Source: Luzula sylvatica
Taxonomy: Eukaryota > Streptophyta > Magnoliopsida > Poales > Juncaceae
Direction: 5' to 3'
NCBI GenBank assembly: GCA_946800325.1
Contig: OX326962.1
Span: 1-64,000, forward strand
Length of the DNA stretch: 64,000 nt
This document shows positions 22,377-33,823 of the stretch, one piece after another. A model generated the notes under the pieces. The model worked only from the letters and a program-made list of their open reading frames with translations, did no database searches and was not told where the DNA came from. Numbering within the stretch: the first letter of the stretch is position 1; each line of letters starts with the position of its first letter. The translations under genes and the position numbers were made by a program.

Positions 22377-22392
22377 GGGGCGCGCAGCGGGG
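22377..22392 (+). repeat. GC micro-element 10 (exact)
   Basis: Exact copy with flanks ATGA and AGCG, about 440 bp before the reverse-transcriptase-like fragment. Confidence 0.9.
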
Positions 22393-22819
22393 AGCGCCAC
22401 ACCCCGTATGGGTTCCATGGGTACCGACCCTCTGGTATAGTGGGGTGACTTTTTTGAAATGGGTCGCTATAATACCCGATTGAGGGGAGGCGGTCGCGAG
22501 AACAGCCGCTCAGGCCCACTTGATCCATGGAAACCAATAAGAAGAATAGCTAACCAGGGTACAAAGAGATGGATCGATCTCTTGTCTCCCGGGCATAAAG
22601 CTATAGAGCAATGGTGGTCTTAGAAGTCCACCCAAGCAGTACGCCGGGCAGTAGTGGGGTTCTTTGTGCGTGCGCAGTTGTTCCATGGCAGACACTCGAC
22701 AGAAGATCATTCTCGTCACGCCTATTTATTAGCTCTATTTGGGATTAGCAATAGAAAGGGAGGCCCTTGGAGTAGCGGAAGCGGACAACCACCTGTTACA
22801 AAAGTTCAAAGGTGTTTGA

Positions 22820-23030
22820 CTGGCGACGGATAGAGGAATCGTGAATCTCTGTAGATACATCCGTGTCCTGGGTAGGGAGCGGCCTCACGCTCAAGTGTAT
22901 ACTGAGGCAGATGTGGAAAAGATTATCTGTCAGGTCAAAGCGGGAACCTATCGCTTTAGTCCGATGTATCGCTTCTACATTCCAAAGCCAAACAAACCTG
23001 GTCAGATGAGGCCAATCACCACGCCAGCTC
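22820..23030 (+). pseudogene. Reverse-transcriptase-like fragment (group II/organellar type)
   Basis: The + frame contains EADVEKIICQVKAGTYRFSP, then MYRFYIPKPNKPGQMRPITT. The string (Y)IPKP-xx-G-xMRP is the RT-0/RT-1 entry motif of group II intron-type and bacterial reverse transcriptases, as opposed to the LTR-element form. Everything past ITTPAP is replaced at about 23030 by an opposite-strand gypsy fragment. No catalytic YADD region is present. The family call rests on one motif. Confidence 0.5.
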
Positions 23031-23277
23031 CTTCAGCACTTTCGTGCACCTCTGCCAGTATTCTATCTTTGAATTCCTTGTCATCCCCAAGAAATAGCTT
23101 GCCTTTATACCGAAATATCCCATTCTGGAATGTGTAGTGTTCGAATTCAGTGGGGTTAATCACCACCCCCTCAATAATATCCTTAACCTTCGCATCATTA
23201 GCATAACTCCTTTCCACTTCTTTCAGCCATTCTGGCACGCAACTGCTTACTGCACTGAGCTCTGTAGAAGAGCCCAC
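23030..23277 (-). mobile_element. Ty3/gypsy integrase N-terminal fragment
   Basis: On the - strand DIIEGVVINPTEFEHYTFQN, then GIFRYKGKLFLGDDKEFKDR and ILAEVHESAEG match the spacer and zinc-binding H2C2 region before the gypsy integrase core. It is cut at the expected GGHSG position, where it joins the RT-like fragment. Confidence 0.8.
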
Positions 23278-23300
23278 TCCCTTATGAAAGCAATACCCAT

Positions 23301-23338
23301 CCCATATGCAAGTAGATCAGTCATCTGAGGAGACTATG
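23301..23338 (+). repeat. 38-bp direct repeat, copy 1
   Basis: Starts CCCATATGCAAGTAGATCAG and ends GGAGACTATG; identical to 47372-47409. Both copies lie beside gypsy fragments, so this may be retrotransposon sequence or a mitochondrial recombination repeat. Confidence 0.85.
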
Positions 23339-23753
23339 GAAAGGGAATCTCTGAGAATCTCAATCCCCGTCCGTTTTCTTCCCTTGCTCTTGTAGCTCGG
23401 TTGGTAGCTTGACTAGGTGCCTCGACCGTCTGAAATGAAATGACATACCAAGCTGCGCCCTTCTTTTCTAGTAGCCGCAAGTAGGCTGATACGTCAGTCA
23501 GGCTTCCTTCTAGACTAGATAGAGGAGCATGTCCCTGCCTTTTTGTGGCGATCTAGTAAGCAAATGCCCCGGCACTTTGTCCATCTCTATATGCTGCCAC
23601 ACAGGCCTTGTTCATTTACCCGGAAGCTCGTCACAAAAGCGGCAACCAAATCTATTTCTTTGAGTATCGGACCGGACATTTTCTCATCTCATAGTTCTTT
23701 TCCAACGAAGGAGGTATATGTACTTCTTGGTATTTATTTTGACTTCTCGGGAT

Positions 23754-23769
23754 CCCCGCTGCGCGCCCC
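23754..23769 (-). repeat. GC micro-element 11 (exact)
   Basis: Exact copy in spacer. Confidence 0.9.
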
Positions 23770-24792
23770 TTCTACCGACGCTAGATATGTCCTTTCTCTC
23801 CAGAGATTGGATGAGTGAGTTGCCTGCCCTCTTCAGAACTGCTTTTTCTAGAAATGACTTATGTTTTTTGAAGTGAAGAGTCGAATGGTTGGAATCTGCC
23901 CTTTCATCTGTCGCATAATCAATCGGGTCTTTCACTGTTAATAGAAGGTCGCTGGTTGTTACCTTTCTTACGCTATGTCTTCTATAGCCCCTGAAGCTAG
24001 CTCTCTTCCTAGAAATTGGCCTGACTTAGGAAAGAACAGTTGAAAAAGGTATTTACGGGGGTAGTTCTTCCTCGGCGTGCTGCTATGCTCACTAGAGGTG
24101 TTGATAGTGACACTAACGAGTGGGATTCCCCTTTGTTAGCCCTTTGATTTGTGGAAGTGTCTGCCTTCCGTTCCTAAGCTTAGCTAGCTGAGGAGTTCTA
24201 AGCGCATCTCGACGTCAAAAGAGAAAGAAAAAGATCCACAGGACTGGTCCGTCAGCTGACAAAGAAGAAAGCTAGGGGAAGCGTAAGCAAAGGTGGTCCT
24301 AGTTTCCAATAGTAAGTCAGATCGCTTTTCTCATCAAGGCTGTCGGGAAGGGAAATCCTTATCTCAATTCAATGCCAGTCTGAACAGTGTATACTGACCC
24401 GAGCACACTCAAGGATGGCTAAATGAAGTAAGGGTGTCAGCGTCAAGCACATTCCCTGGCTCACGGCATTCCAGAGAGGGCTACAGGACGAGTGCGTTCA
24501 CCTCTTACTCAATGGAAATATACAGACCGAAAATATACAGACCGCGGAAATGACCGAGCGAATGCGCTTTTGACTAGCAGGCACATTGAGATCATAGATA
24601 CAGGAGGGCCTCTTCTCTTAATGGTACTGGAGTGAGAAGTACAACTTCAATTGTCTCTGCCCGACTCCAGTAGGAACAGGGGTACGAGCCTCTTATTCTT
24701 AGTATACGAGGAGTACAAGCCCCATTCGGACTGATGTTTGTGCTGGAAGAAGGAAGGTGGTCCCCAGTATCTTCATCTGATTGACGCAAGAA

Positions 24793-24808
24793 CCCCGCTG
24801 CGCGCCCC
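24793..24808 (-). repeat. GC micro-element 12 (exact)
   Basis: Exact copy, 241 bp from element 13, which has the opposite orientation. Confidence 0.9.
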
Positions 24809-25049
24809 TCAACTCGAGACAATCAAGAAACTGAAAGTAACAACTCGACGTCATATTCTCGGACGACTTGCCCGCCAGACGCTCTATTCCTTTCGAAAAG
24901 CACCCACGTACGCCATGTCCCTAGAAAGAAAACTGTATCACCGAAGGAAGGAGAAGTAGCACCAAAAGCATAGAAGCTCGAAGCAGAGTCCAAGCCAGGA
25001 GCGGATTCATAGCCCGTTGAAGCACACGTTTCAGAAGCAGCACCACCAA

Positions 25050-25065
25050 GGGGCGCGCAGCGGGG
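25050..25065 (+). repeat. GC micro-element 13 (exact)
   Basis: Exact copy; followed by T, not A. Confidence 0.9.
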
Positions 25066-26400
25066 TTCGTCAAATCGAAGAGCGCTTCCCAAGAAAGAAT
25101 CCAATGAAGAGATTCCGTATCAGATTGGAATTCCTGTCTTTTGGTTAGCTAAGTAACAAGGGTCTTTCAAACTCCCTGCACTTCAGTCAGCTTCGTAGGC
25201 ATGATGCAGGCTTCGTCTATCGGCGCCTCAACAACAACAACAAAAAGAAAAGCAGTCCAGAGGTTTGAATGAGAACTAACCAAATTGGTACTTGAAGTTC
25301 CAGGTCCTACTTCTCCAGCTATTCCCTGACTTCCCCTTAAGTCAATAAATTCCATTGAATGTGAACCACAAACTACCCAAACAACTTCCTATTAGAATTG
25401 ACGAGAAGATGGAAGATGAAATCAACCTACATTTAGTAGCTATTCCTGCTAGATGTACCCTTTGATCTACAGTCCTACTTCAAGCCTCTCACTAGCTTAC
25501 CGATTGATACACTACTCTTATCCTACTCCGTAGAACACACACGGAGGGCCCATCGGATTTCTGTACCAACTGCTATGAACCAACTAACTACAGGAAAAGA
25601 ACAAGACCATCCCATAGAGGCAAAGACCTAACTACTGGAGAGCACAAGAGGGAAAGACCGACCTACTGTAGAGAAGAAGCCAATAGAGTGAACCACCTCC
25701 ATAATGGCCAGACCTCGTAACAGGACAGGGAAAATGACTGTATCTCGGACTACCTCTGAACAGGGTAAATGACTCGCACTACTTCCCGGGACCTCTGAAC
25801 TGGGAAAATGACTTTAGCTCAATAAGGAGAAGAGAGGGTTCCGTAACTTAACTGAACATAAGGAAAGAAATCTACGTCTGAGTTGAGATATGCTCGTCAG
25901 GAGATATGATGAAACCGACAAACTCAGAGAAACATATCGTCGGGTAGACCCGGGATTAGTAGCCCTTGATTCACCTTATTACTCTTCACCCTGGCAGTTC
26001 TTGTTATGCTACTTAGACACGTTATCTCGGTAGTAAGGCAAGGAAAGAAATGAAATAGGATAAACCGGTCAAAATCTATATATCTCGTATGGCCGTTCTG
26101 ACCTGACATTGGCTAGCGGATTTGGACCCTGACCCTAACCCTATTGACTCATATGAGAAGGACTGGCACTTTCCGGAGAGCTGACCAACGCACAGGCTGA
26201 GAAAAGGTAAACGCTATTGCTATTGAAGGAGAATTCAAGGGAATCCTATCTCCTAAAGCAACTCAAATTGTAATGGGATCTGGGGAAGGGGAAATAGCAC
26301 TCCCTGGAAGGGACGACTACTGCAATAACAAGTGCTGATACTATCTTTTTGATCCCGGGGGAATTCAAGGCAGTCGGACAGAAGCTCTAAGATGCTACAG

Positions 26401-26875
26401 CCTGTCTGTCAAACCCTCGGCGGAGGTGGTGGAAGTCATAGAAACTTACCTCGATACGTCAGGAGACCTGCAAGAAGATGACGAGCGAGAATACATCGAG
26501 CAATTGATCCCCGCTGCGCGCCCCTCTGACGGGATGACCCCGAGCGGACCACTCAGATGGTAGCAGACTTGCCCGAACCTCTTAACTCAGATCTAGCCGC
26601 CTACCTGTGCATTCCTGAACAGGTATTTGCTTGGTCACCTGCAGACTGGGATCGACCCGTCTGTGATCTGCCACGAGTTTCAGGTCGACCCGGCGCGGAA
26701 GCCGATCGGGCAAAAGAAGGGCCCGCAGTCTGCCGATCGAGCGATGGCCACAGAAGAGGAAGTTGAAAGGTTACTATAAGTGGGATTCATCCGACCAGTT
26801 CACCCGAGTGGCTGGAAAATGTAGTCCTTGTCAAAAAGAATAAGGGTAAATGGAGGATGTGCGTGTCTCCAAAAT
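26401..26875 (+). mobile_element. Ty3/gypsy protease/RT junction fragment
   Basis: Successive peptides in changing frames read EVVEVIETYLDTSGDLQEDD, VFAWSPAD, GIDPSVICHEFQVDPARKPI, VGFIRPVHPSGW and VVLVKKNKGKWRMC. This is the classic entry to a gypsy reverse transcriptase. Several frameshifts and stops break it and homology ends at WRMC. A GC element at 26509-26524 interrupts it, so that element arrived after the nuclear fragment. Confidence 0.85.
26509..26524 (-). repeat. GC micro-element 14 (exact), inside gypsy DNA
   Basis: Exact copy interrupting the nuclear-derived gypsy fragment between the QLI and DLPEP segments. Confidence 0.92.
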
Positions 26876-26880
26876 CTCCA

Positions 26881-28139
26881 CTACTCGGGCCATATATACG
26901 CCTGATGTGCGTGCTAGCTTTGCACACATGTTTTGGCCTTGGTTATCTGCTTGGCCCAATCAGTCACACCACTTCCGGTCAAAACCCTGTTCTACGATGG
27001 ATATAGAATTCCTATCGAAAGAATCAGGAGATTCCCGGATACAACCCATATTGCGAAAACTGATGAGCGCCTGAAAATCAAGACAAAGCAAGAATCTTTC
27101 AAAAGGTATATGGAGTCCCACCCCCTATTCAATCATTTCGATCTAGTTTCCCCCGAAAGGCGGCTGACTCGCCTCAAAAAGAATTAACGCACTCTGACTT
27201 TCCCAGCGAAGGACTTCGTTTCCGGAAGCTCCACTCGATTCAATCAAAGAACTGAGACCGACCTCAATGCGTCGCCAAGATTGATGGCTTGAAACATATA
27301 AATAAGGGGACTTGAAAACCGAATTGGAGCGAATCAGAAACTCGCTTTGCTTGCAGAATCCAGGAAAGAGTAAACAGCCGATTGCGCCGGCTTGTTGTGA
27401 GATTTGAGAGTGACTGGAACTCACCTTGGTGTTACGTAGGTAGCAGAACGACTAGAACGAGTAGGCAGGAACCGCTTCTTCAGCCAAGTTATGGTTTGGA
27501 AAGTTGAAGCGAGCATATTTCCATTCCTCGCAAGAACGATCAGCTGTAGGCATTGACTTAATGGACAGTTCTTATTTCCTAGTTCGAGCTAGTTCTGAGG
27601 CATCTCGAGAGTCAGATTAGCCTGGTGGGGCGGCCAGATTTCCATTCTTTGAAGGCAGGTTACGATGCTTTGAGTACACGTTCTGTTCGGGGAGTACTAA
27701 TTTGATTTGGAAAAAAGTCTGAAAAGGCACCTCTTTTGAGAACTTATAGGGGGTGGTCTGGATGGAAACGAAGGACGGGGAGGCTAGAGGAAAGGGAGCC
27801 AGCCAAGCAGTTGGGGTGTGCAAATGTTGAACCAGATTCTTTGTCTCACGGGTATTGAATTGTTGAAAAGGATTTCAACGAGGAATTCAGGATCCGTAGT
27901 AACAAGTCTTGATTATCCAGAGGAGGTCTGCATATTTTTTTTAAGATTGAAAGGCTCCGCTCCTTCAACTGGTGAAGAAATCAGGTAATTTCCAGAGGCC
28001 GGCCTTAGAGAGAGTACTGACTTTTGAGGGAACAGAAGCTCCGATCTGACGTCAGACAAGCAGGACGCGGGGCCACGCGCTGTCACGCACCGGGGAGAGA
28101 TCGGCTGAACCAGATATTCGCGAGACCGGAGGTGTCGTC
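26881..28139. other. Spacer, no gene recognised
   Basis: Short open frames only, the longest 93 codons on the - strand at 27143-27424, without a recognisable motif. No GC element here. Confidence 0.5.
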
Positions 28140-28265
28140 TTCCTCAAGATGGCCATTAATAAATGCCGTCTTTACATCCATTTGCCAAATCTCAACATCC
28201 AAATGAGCTGCAATGGAGACAAAGAATCCTGATAAGCATAGCTAACGGCTAAAAGGTTTCCTCAA
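28140..28265 (-). mobile_element. Ty1/copia reverse-transcriptase fragment
   Basis: The - strand reads VSIAAHLDVEIWQMDVKTAF, then INGHLEE, the hallmark first RT block of copia elements. Only about 40 codons remain. GC element 15 begins at the very next base (28266), so the fragment ends at that insertion site. Confidence 0.85.
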
Positions 28266-28281
28266 CCCCGCTGCGCGCCCC
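28266..28281 (-). repeat. GC micro-element 15 (exact)
   Basis: Exact copy directly abutting the copia RT fragment. Confidence 0.9.
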
Positions 28282-28358
28282 TCTTCCTCTCCCTCACCAT
28301 CAACAAGTTCTCTTTCTACTCGTGATTCGGCCTTACAGGCAGGACCAACAGCGACTAC

Positions 28359-28374
28359 CCCCGCTGCGCGCCCC
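28359..28374 (-). repeat. GC micro-element 16 (exact)
   Basis: Exact copy 77 bp from element 15 in the same orientation. Confidence 0.9.
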
Positions 28375-29500
28375 TCTCTTGCTTGGGAGCTAACCTCTCT
28401 TGGAAGCGTCGTCAAATACTGGGTATGAGGGAGTTGATGTCAACGACTGGATTTGCTTTGAAGAGCAGAATAGGCGGCTTATCTCTCCATAGGGCGGACT
28501 TGATTTCAGATACGCGTAGTAGTTGAGACTAAGGCATTGACAGTAGGTAGGTATAGGGATTAGCCAAACTAGGTCAAGTCAATCAACATAGGCAGACTAA
28601 GGCCACGGATTAGCATCTCTCTTTTCATAGGACTTTCTTTATTCGTTTGAGGAAACTAGATAGGAGAATAAGTCTCTTCTTTCGTCTGTTCTTTTCTCTT
28701 CTTCTGTATAATATCTATGACTTTCTTTCTTTTCTTGTGAAAGCAGAACTAGACTATGAAGAATTGTTTCATAGGGTAGAAGAGTTATGAGATAAAGGAG
28801 AATAGGGAGACTAAATCATTGATTGTGACTAGGGAAAATAGGATAGGACATGAGCTGGGATAGAGAGGTGTAAAGTAGTGATAGTTCCAACGGTAGTAGT
28901 CATTGCTGCCGGGTAACTCTCTACATATGTGCTTTATCTCTTCCCTCCCGGTGTCCCTAAACGTTGATATAATACGGAATTGGAAAGTAATTCCAGATCA
29001 TTCAGATTTCACACGGGATATGGGCGGAATAGATAGGAAAGAAAGAGTCTGCTTTCAGAGGCTTGCTTTGGTTTCATGGATCAGCCACAAAATCCCTAGA
29101 TGCTTCTTTCTTAGAAAGGGTGACTTATGCTGGTCATGTGAGGGAATGGGGCGGCGCTTTAGGAACCGGTCGAAGAGGTTATAATATAGGCCGACGAATA
29201 GAAGTTTTGCAGACTTCTTATTAGCCACTTGGCTACGGTTCCCTATCAAAACCATGTCTTTCCCCCTTGTCCGACTTTGCTTCACAGGGTGGGCTGGAAT
29301 AACAGATGCCGGAATGCTTTGGGAAGAAGGGCACAACATCAGTGGAGATGGATTTTCATAAAAAATACTATCTCAAAGGCGACCGACGATTTCTCCATAC
29401 CTGCTGAAGCTGCGAGTGAATGAAGGAGCCAGCCTATCTATCAGTGGTGACAGTATAAAGAAGCATCTAGGAAGTCAAAGCCTATTCCGCATATGCCTAT

Positions 29501-29516
29501 CCCCGCTGCGCGCCCC
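29501..29516 (-). repeat. GC micro-element 17 (exact)
   Basis: Exact copy 118 bp before a copia fragment. Confidence 0.9.
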
Positions 29517-29634
29517 TCTCATACTTCAACCGCGTTCGCCCTTGCTTTGTACTTCGTTGTCCCAACTATATATATCTGCTACACAAGCTTTCAAATCAAT
29601 CAGCACGATGTGTTTTCCTTGGTTACAGTTCTGA

Positions 29635-29745
29635 ACATAAAGGATACCCTTTGTTATGATCCTCTTTCTCGGCGTTTCGAACGATGTAATATTGAATGAA
29701 CATACACCATATTACCTATCTTCCAATGCTCCTCTTTCGTTACAA
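29635..29745 (+). mobile_element. Ty1/copia post-integrase fragment
   Basis: One frame gives LCYDPLSRRF and a second gives VSNDVILNEHTPYYLSS. Read together across one frameshift they match the copia block with KGY-CYDP-SRR---S-DV-F-E-TP, which lies between integrase and reverse transcriptase. Short and degenerate. Confidence 0.55.
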
Positions 29746-31064
29746 AGCACATCAAAACTTGTCTTTCTTGAAAAGATCGTAGTTCATATTTCATACCCAG
29801 CGAGCGTAATCAAGATTCCGCGAGTCCAAAAAAGCGTTGCATGATAGTAATTCTTGGCCGACAGCTGTAGCCCTCCCTAGATGAGTAATATTCAAAGAAA
29901 AGAGGTGAATCCCAGGTTGAGTCAGCGACGCTCAGTAAATTAGAGCACTCAACGGAAGGTTGACTCAGTTGGTCAGCTTGCGTCGTCTTTGAATCAGTGT
30001 CCGCTTCAGCAGCTTCATTATCTGGGTAGGTAGCATTTCTAGCAAAACCTAAAGCATCCTTCTCCTGGCTTTTGAGTTTTTGATCCCCATATCATCAAAG
30101 AAAGAGGATTGTTGATCTGGGTTCTTCTCTCTTCCGCACTTGGACTTGACTTCTCATTGGTTCCGATGTCATTTTCTCAAAGTAATTTTGAGCAGCATTT
30201 TCTTTTCCGCAAAGCTTTTTCTATCAAGAAAGGAGGCTTTCGAGATGCGCCTTGCAGCTAATCCCAGAGATCACTGATGGAAAGGTCGAATGAGGACAGA
30301 TAGAGGGATGGCCCAACCTAGCAACATGTGGAGCAAGAGTAGAACTTCATGACTCAGCCCCACTTCTCATTATTTCATATATAAGGTTTTTGATCTTTCC
30401 ACAATAGCATCATATACGATATATCATAGTGAAGCTGGCTTGAGGAATGAAAGTCATGCTAATGCTATAGGTCGCCCTTGTGGCTGGGTGATCTAGATGG
30501 GGGTATGCGCCGCTCAATGAGAAGCTAGTGGCATATCAGCAGCTCCTCCCGCCTGGATGCCATTTTCCGTACGCTACGAAGCAGCCGGCAAGGGAAGCGC
30601 TTCAATATCTGCTTAGACGAAAAGCAGCCAAGGTTCGAAAGGGCCCTGTCAATACGGGACCACACACGGTTATTAGACCGAGTCAATTTCTCAGCATTGT
30701 ACCCAAGACCCAACAGACCCGACGCATTGATACAAGCTCAAAAATCGAGCGTCTCCGTAGCCTGTCCCACCAACTCTATCAGCAATATCAAGAATCGAGT
30801 TCAAGTCCCACGAAACAAGCCGAGGCAAATCAATATTGCCGACCGAATATATGTTTCAGCGAATCCCCTCCTCTTCAACAGAAATTCCCCCTTTGATTAT
30901 CTGGGGGTCTGATGGGTTTGAGAAGACATTGGTGTAGTGGGCGGTCGAAATGTACCTGATCCTGAAACAAACCTGGGAAAGAGCAGTGAAAAATACTTAT
31001 TGGAAAAGCGCCAGAGGAGGATCAAAATAGTCAAAAGGATAGTTATGAGGGGAGAAGTAAGAGA

Positions 31065-31080
31065 GGGGCGCGCAGCGGGG
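31065..31080 (+). repeat. GC micro-element 18 (exact)
   Basis: Exact copy with flanks AGAGA and AGTA. Confidence 0.9.
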
Positions 31081-32159
31081 AGTACATATGAGAGTAGCTT
31101 CTTACCCACTATATTCGGTGACTTCGATGCAGATAGCTCCGTAGAAGAGGGCAGAGGAAATCATATCTATTCTAGTAGAGTTTAGGTATCCTTTACCTAG
31201 TCGTCCTACTGTCCGTCCTAATTATCCTACTAATGGATATTCTTACATATGATACTCAACCAAGGCAATAAGAAGCAATGCAATGGACTTATTTGTGTAG
31301 TAAACCTCCCTACTTGACTCATAAACTCTTGACTACTTTGCAACGAGGTGACCCAAGACACAATGCCTATATTCTCACTTTCCAAAAGTATGATATCTAG
31401 TTTCGACTTGCCCGGATGCTACGTTGAAAAAGAAATAGGTCGCTTCATTCAACATCTTATCACCACTCAAAAACTCCTCAGACAGAAACTCATGCCTACC
31501 CATGCAGATGAATACCTTGCTTGCCCGAAAACTACTATGTTTCAAGGAAAGGCACTAGCTATATGTGACATCCAGAACAAGAGTTGGAAGCCATCAAGAA
31601 GCGGGCCGGGAAGCATGTGGTGGTATTCAAGAAAGCGTGCTGCGGAAGATCAGAGATAGCGAGTTGACATTATTTCTTATCTCCAAGCGTGACTCCTCTT
31701 TCTTCGATGCCATATTCTGCTTTTTCAGAGTATGCTTTTACGGCCTCTTGCATTACGACCTTGACTACAACGATGCCGTCCATAGATCAAATGATTTCGT
31801 GGTTCACTTGACTGTCTACGGCTCCATTGCGTGTGCTCGGGCTATAAGTTTGTGAGAAATGTATCGCCTATGAAGTATTTTGCTTTCAGTTCTTTTCTCT
31901 AGGAAGAGGTGGAATAGAATAAGCCGGTGGAAGCGTAATGATCATACGTCTGTAATGCATTGTATGTCCGGTCCCATTCTTCTACCCCGGTAGTCGATGA
32001 CTATTCATAGCTATTACCTTAACACCAAAGAAGAGTTCGACCCAAAAGCACACACAAGTCGAAAATAAGACAACATTTTCAGCCTCAGGGTTCTTTATCA
32101 ACAGACTCAGCAGCAAGCTTGTCAGACGCGATGACATGTTTGCAAGACGAAGCATCAGA

Positions 32160-32175
32160 CCCCGCTGCGCGCCCC
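32160..32175 (-). repeat. GC micro-element 19 (exact)
   Basis: Exact copy in spacer. Confidence 0.9.
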
Positions 32176-32969
32176 TCGCCCGATAGTCCCAGAACACGAA
32201 GCGCAGGTGTGATTTGTCCCCGATCCTTCCTCCACTACACGGCCGGACCGAACGACTTTTCTTTCACAAACATCTGGTACGAAGCATTGAATTCTTTTTC
32301 TTCGCTTCCACTTAAGTTGCTATAGAGATAAGATACGGAGACAGGGAAATAGATGTAATGTAGACAAGTTGAAGGCTTAAACATACAAGCATGGTGGATG
32401 TATCTTGAGTCTCGGAGGAAGCTCCACCTGATAGGACACTATTCCTACCTTCTTGGTTATTGGGAAGGGGCCATCATATCTTATTATAAACCCCTTCTCT
32501 TCCTTAGGGACTTGAATTGTTGTGGTAGGAGTTTCACAAGTACTCTAAGTCCTCCACTTGGAATTCTATGGGTCGCCTTTTCTTGTCTGCTTCTTAGTGG
32601 CCTTGTCGAGGTAGGAAGGGCTATGTCCACCAGCTCTTACCATCCCTTAGCAAGTTGAAAGGCTGCAGGACTCTTTCCCGTGTATCCCCTCATTACTGGA
32701 GGAAGAGGTTGTTGTCCTGTTGCCAATTCCAACTATGATTCGTTGCTTCACTCCCCTGCTACGTATACTTCCTTTGCTTAGTAGGATAGGAGTGAAAGAA
32801 AGAGAGTATCAACTTGTCCCGAATGGAACCTTCTATTTATTAGTTATTGGTCTGATGCCCGACGCGTAAGAGTTTCATCGAGTTGGAGTTTCCTTCTGAT
32901 AGGGAGTTCGCCTTCCTCGGGCTCTACCCTCTAAAGTCTTAGACTATATAATGGAGATTCGCATAAAAA

Positions 32970-33417
32970 CATACACATGGTCTTATGGTGAGCGAGAGCA
33001 CCCATCTGCTTCATTCCTGCCCCTGCCGCTCGTACAGCTTGTGTTGATTTGCTAACGCCTCCTGCTATCTCTTGGCTGAGACATAGAGAGATATCAGTGA
33101 AATTCATGAAAACAACGTTGATCACGCATTCCAGTCAGAAATTGGAGTCAGCCATACCTCAAATGATGTACACGAAGATTTTCATATACATCTAATTAAT
33201 ATGAATGACAAATGAAACTGAGCTACGAATAGTCAGAAATGAAGCTTCTACTAAATGGATACCTTAGATCACTCAGTTCGAGGGTCAGATCACTGATCTC
33301 TAGGCCCGAAAGCCTCACAGCCGCCATGGTGCTTGGTAGCTCCACGCAAGCAGTATCAGCCAGCTTAGCTAGAGAAGTTGCCGCTCTCTTCAAAGCCTGA
33401 CGAATCAAGAAAAAGAT
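32970..33417 (-). pseudogene. Nuclear gene fragment with two exons and a retained intron
   Basis: On the - strand exon 1 (about 33417-33263) encodes LIRQALKRAATSLAKLADTA, then CVELPSTMAAVRLSGLEISD and LTLELSDL. Exon 2 (33075 to about 32970) continues QEIAGGVSKSTQAVRAAGAG and MKQMGALAHHKTM. Between them, 33262-33076 is a 187-bp stretch starting GTATCC after CTAAG and ending TCTCTCTATGTCTCAG, that is GT...AG with a pyrimidine tract. Joining the exons restores the codon AGC and a continuous frame. The peptide resembles plant nuclear, plastid-predicted proteins of DUF948-like type; that family name is from memory. The intron shows transfer as DNA, not cDNA. Confidence 0.7.
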
Positions 33418-33749
33418 CTCCAGATTTCTATTATGATGTGGACAGGTAATATAACAAGAAGGTCCAATTGAATTCAGAAAAGTGAAAGAAAGTCCCCGCT
33501 GCGCGCCCCTCTGTACCCTTCCCCTCCAAACGTCCAATTTATTGGCAACGAGAGAATTGATTTGTGACATCCAGAGGTCCAAATCACAAGCGGTGCTGCT
33601 CAAGATTGATTGAACAAAGCTTTTGGGTCAATTGGTCCTTCCTAGACAGTTTCTGGAAGGCCTCAGGTTTTCCGGTCAGATGGGTCCAATGGGTGAATTA
33701 CCTGTTGTGCACTGCCGCTTCGGCCCAGCCGAGGAAAGTCAGTTCAGGG
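33418..33749. other. Spacer between nuclear fragment and trnD
   Basis: Includes GC element 20 at 33494. An open frame runs through it on the - strand, but only its 33265-33417 part resembles protein. Confidence 0.5.
33494..33509 (-). repeat. GC micro-element 20 (exact)
   Basis: Exact copy 77 bp upstream, on the gene's strand, of the nuclear-gene exon. Confidence 0.9.
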
Positions 33750-33823
33750 CGGGGAAAACGGGATTCGAACCCGCGACTTCTGGCGTGACAGACCAGCACT
33801 CTAACCAACTGAGCTATTTCCCC
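33750..33823 (-). tRNA. trnD-GUC: tRNA-Asp (GUC), not plastid-like
   Basis: The - strand folds as acceptor GGGGAAA/TTTCCCC with discriminator G, a D-arm with AGCTCAGTTGGTTAGAG, anticodon stem CTGGT/GCCAG with loop CTGTCAC (anticodon GTC), and T-arm GCGGGTTCGAATCCCGT. It does not begin like the plastid gene (GGGATTGTAG), which most angiosperm mitochondria use in its place, so it looks like a retained native or independently acquired mitochondrial trnD. Confidence 0.93.

Larger units (their letters stand above)
20593..22819. other. Spacer, no gene recognised
   Basis: Two GC elements (21304 and 22377). A 146-codon - strand frame (20809-21249) has no feature I can name and is probably chance. 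Nothing else is supported. Confidence 0.5.
23278..26400. other. Spacer, no gene recognised
   Basis: Holds GC elements at 23754, 24793 and 25050. The first 60 bases include one member of a 38-bp repeat (23301-23338). Two partial tandem repeats are visible: AATATACAGACCG twice at 24520-24545, and a CTCTGAAC-GGG-AAATGACT unit twice at about 25765-25812. No coding motif recognised. Confidence 0.5.
28282..29634. other. Spacer, no gene recognised
   Basis: Contains GC elements 16 and 17. A pair of roughly 93-codon frames on opposite strands (28903-29184 and 29055-29339) has no motif I recognise. 28500-28880 shows the same AGTAG/TAGGTA-rich word composition as 9.0-10.2 kb. Confidence 0.45.
29746..32969. 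other. Spacer, no gene recognised
   Basis: GC elements at 31065 and 32160. Open frames of 122 codons (30528-30896, +) and 103 codons (31348-31659, +) have no recognisable domain; I would not call them genes. Confidence 0.45.

Noticed and set aside
26124..26143. Telomere-like GACCCTGACCCTAACCCTA
   Set aside because: Only about three imperfect units in a spacer; too short to call an interstitial telomere.
30528..30896. 122-codon ORF as a gene
   Set aside because: No motif, no conserved neighbour, and a frame of similar length on the opposite strand.
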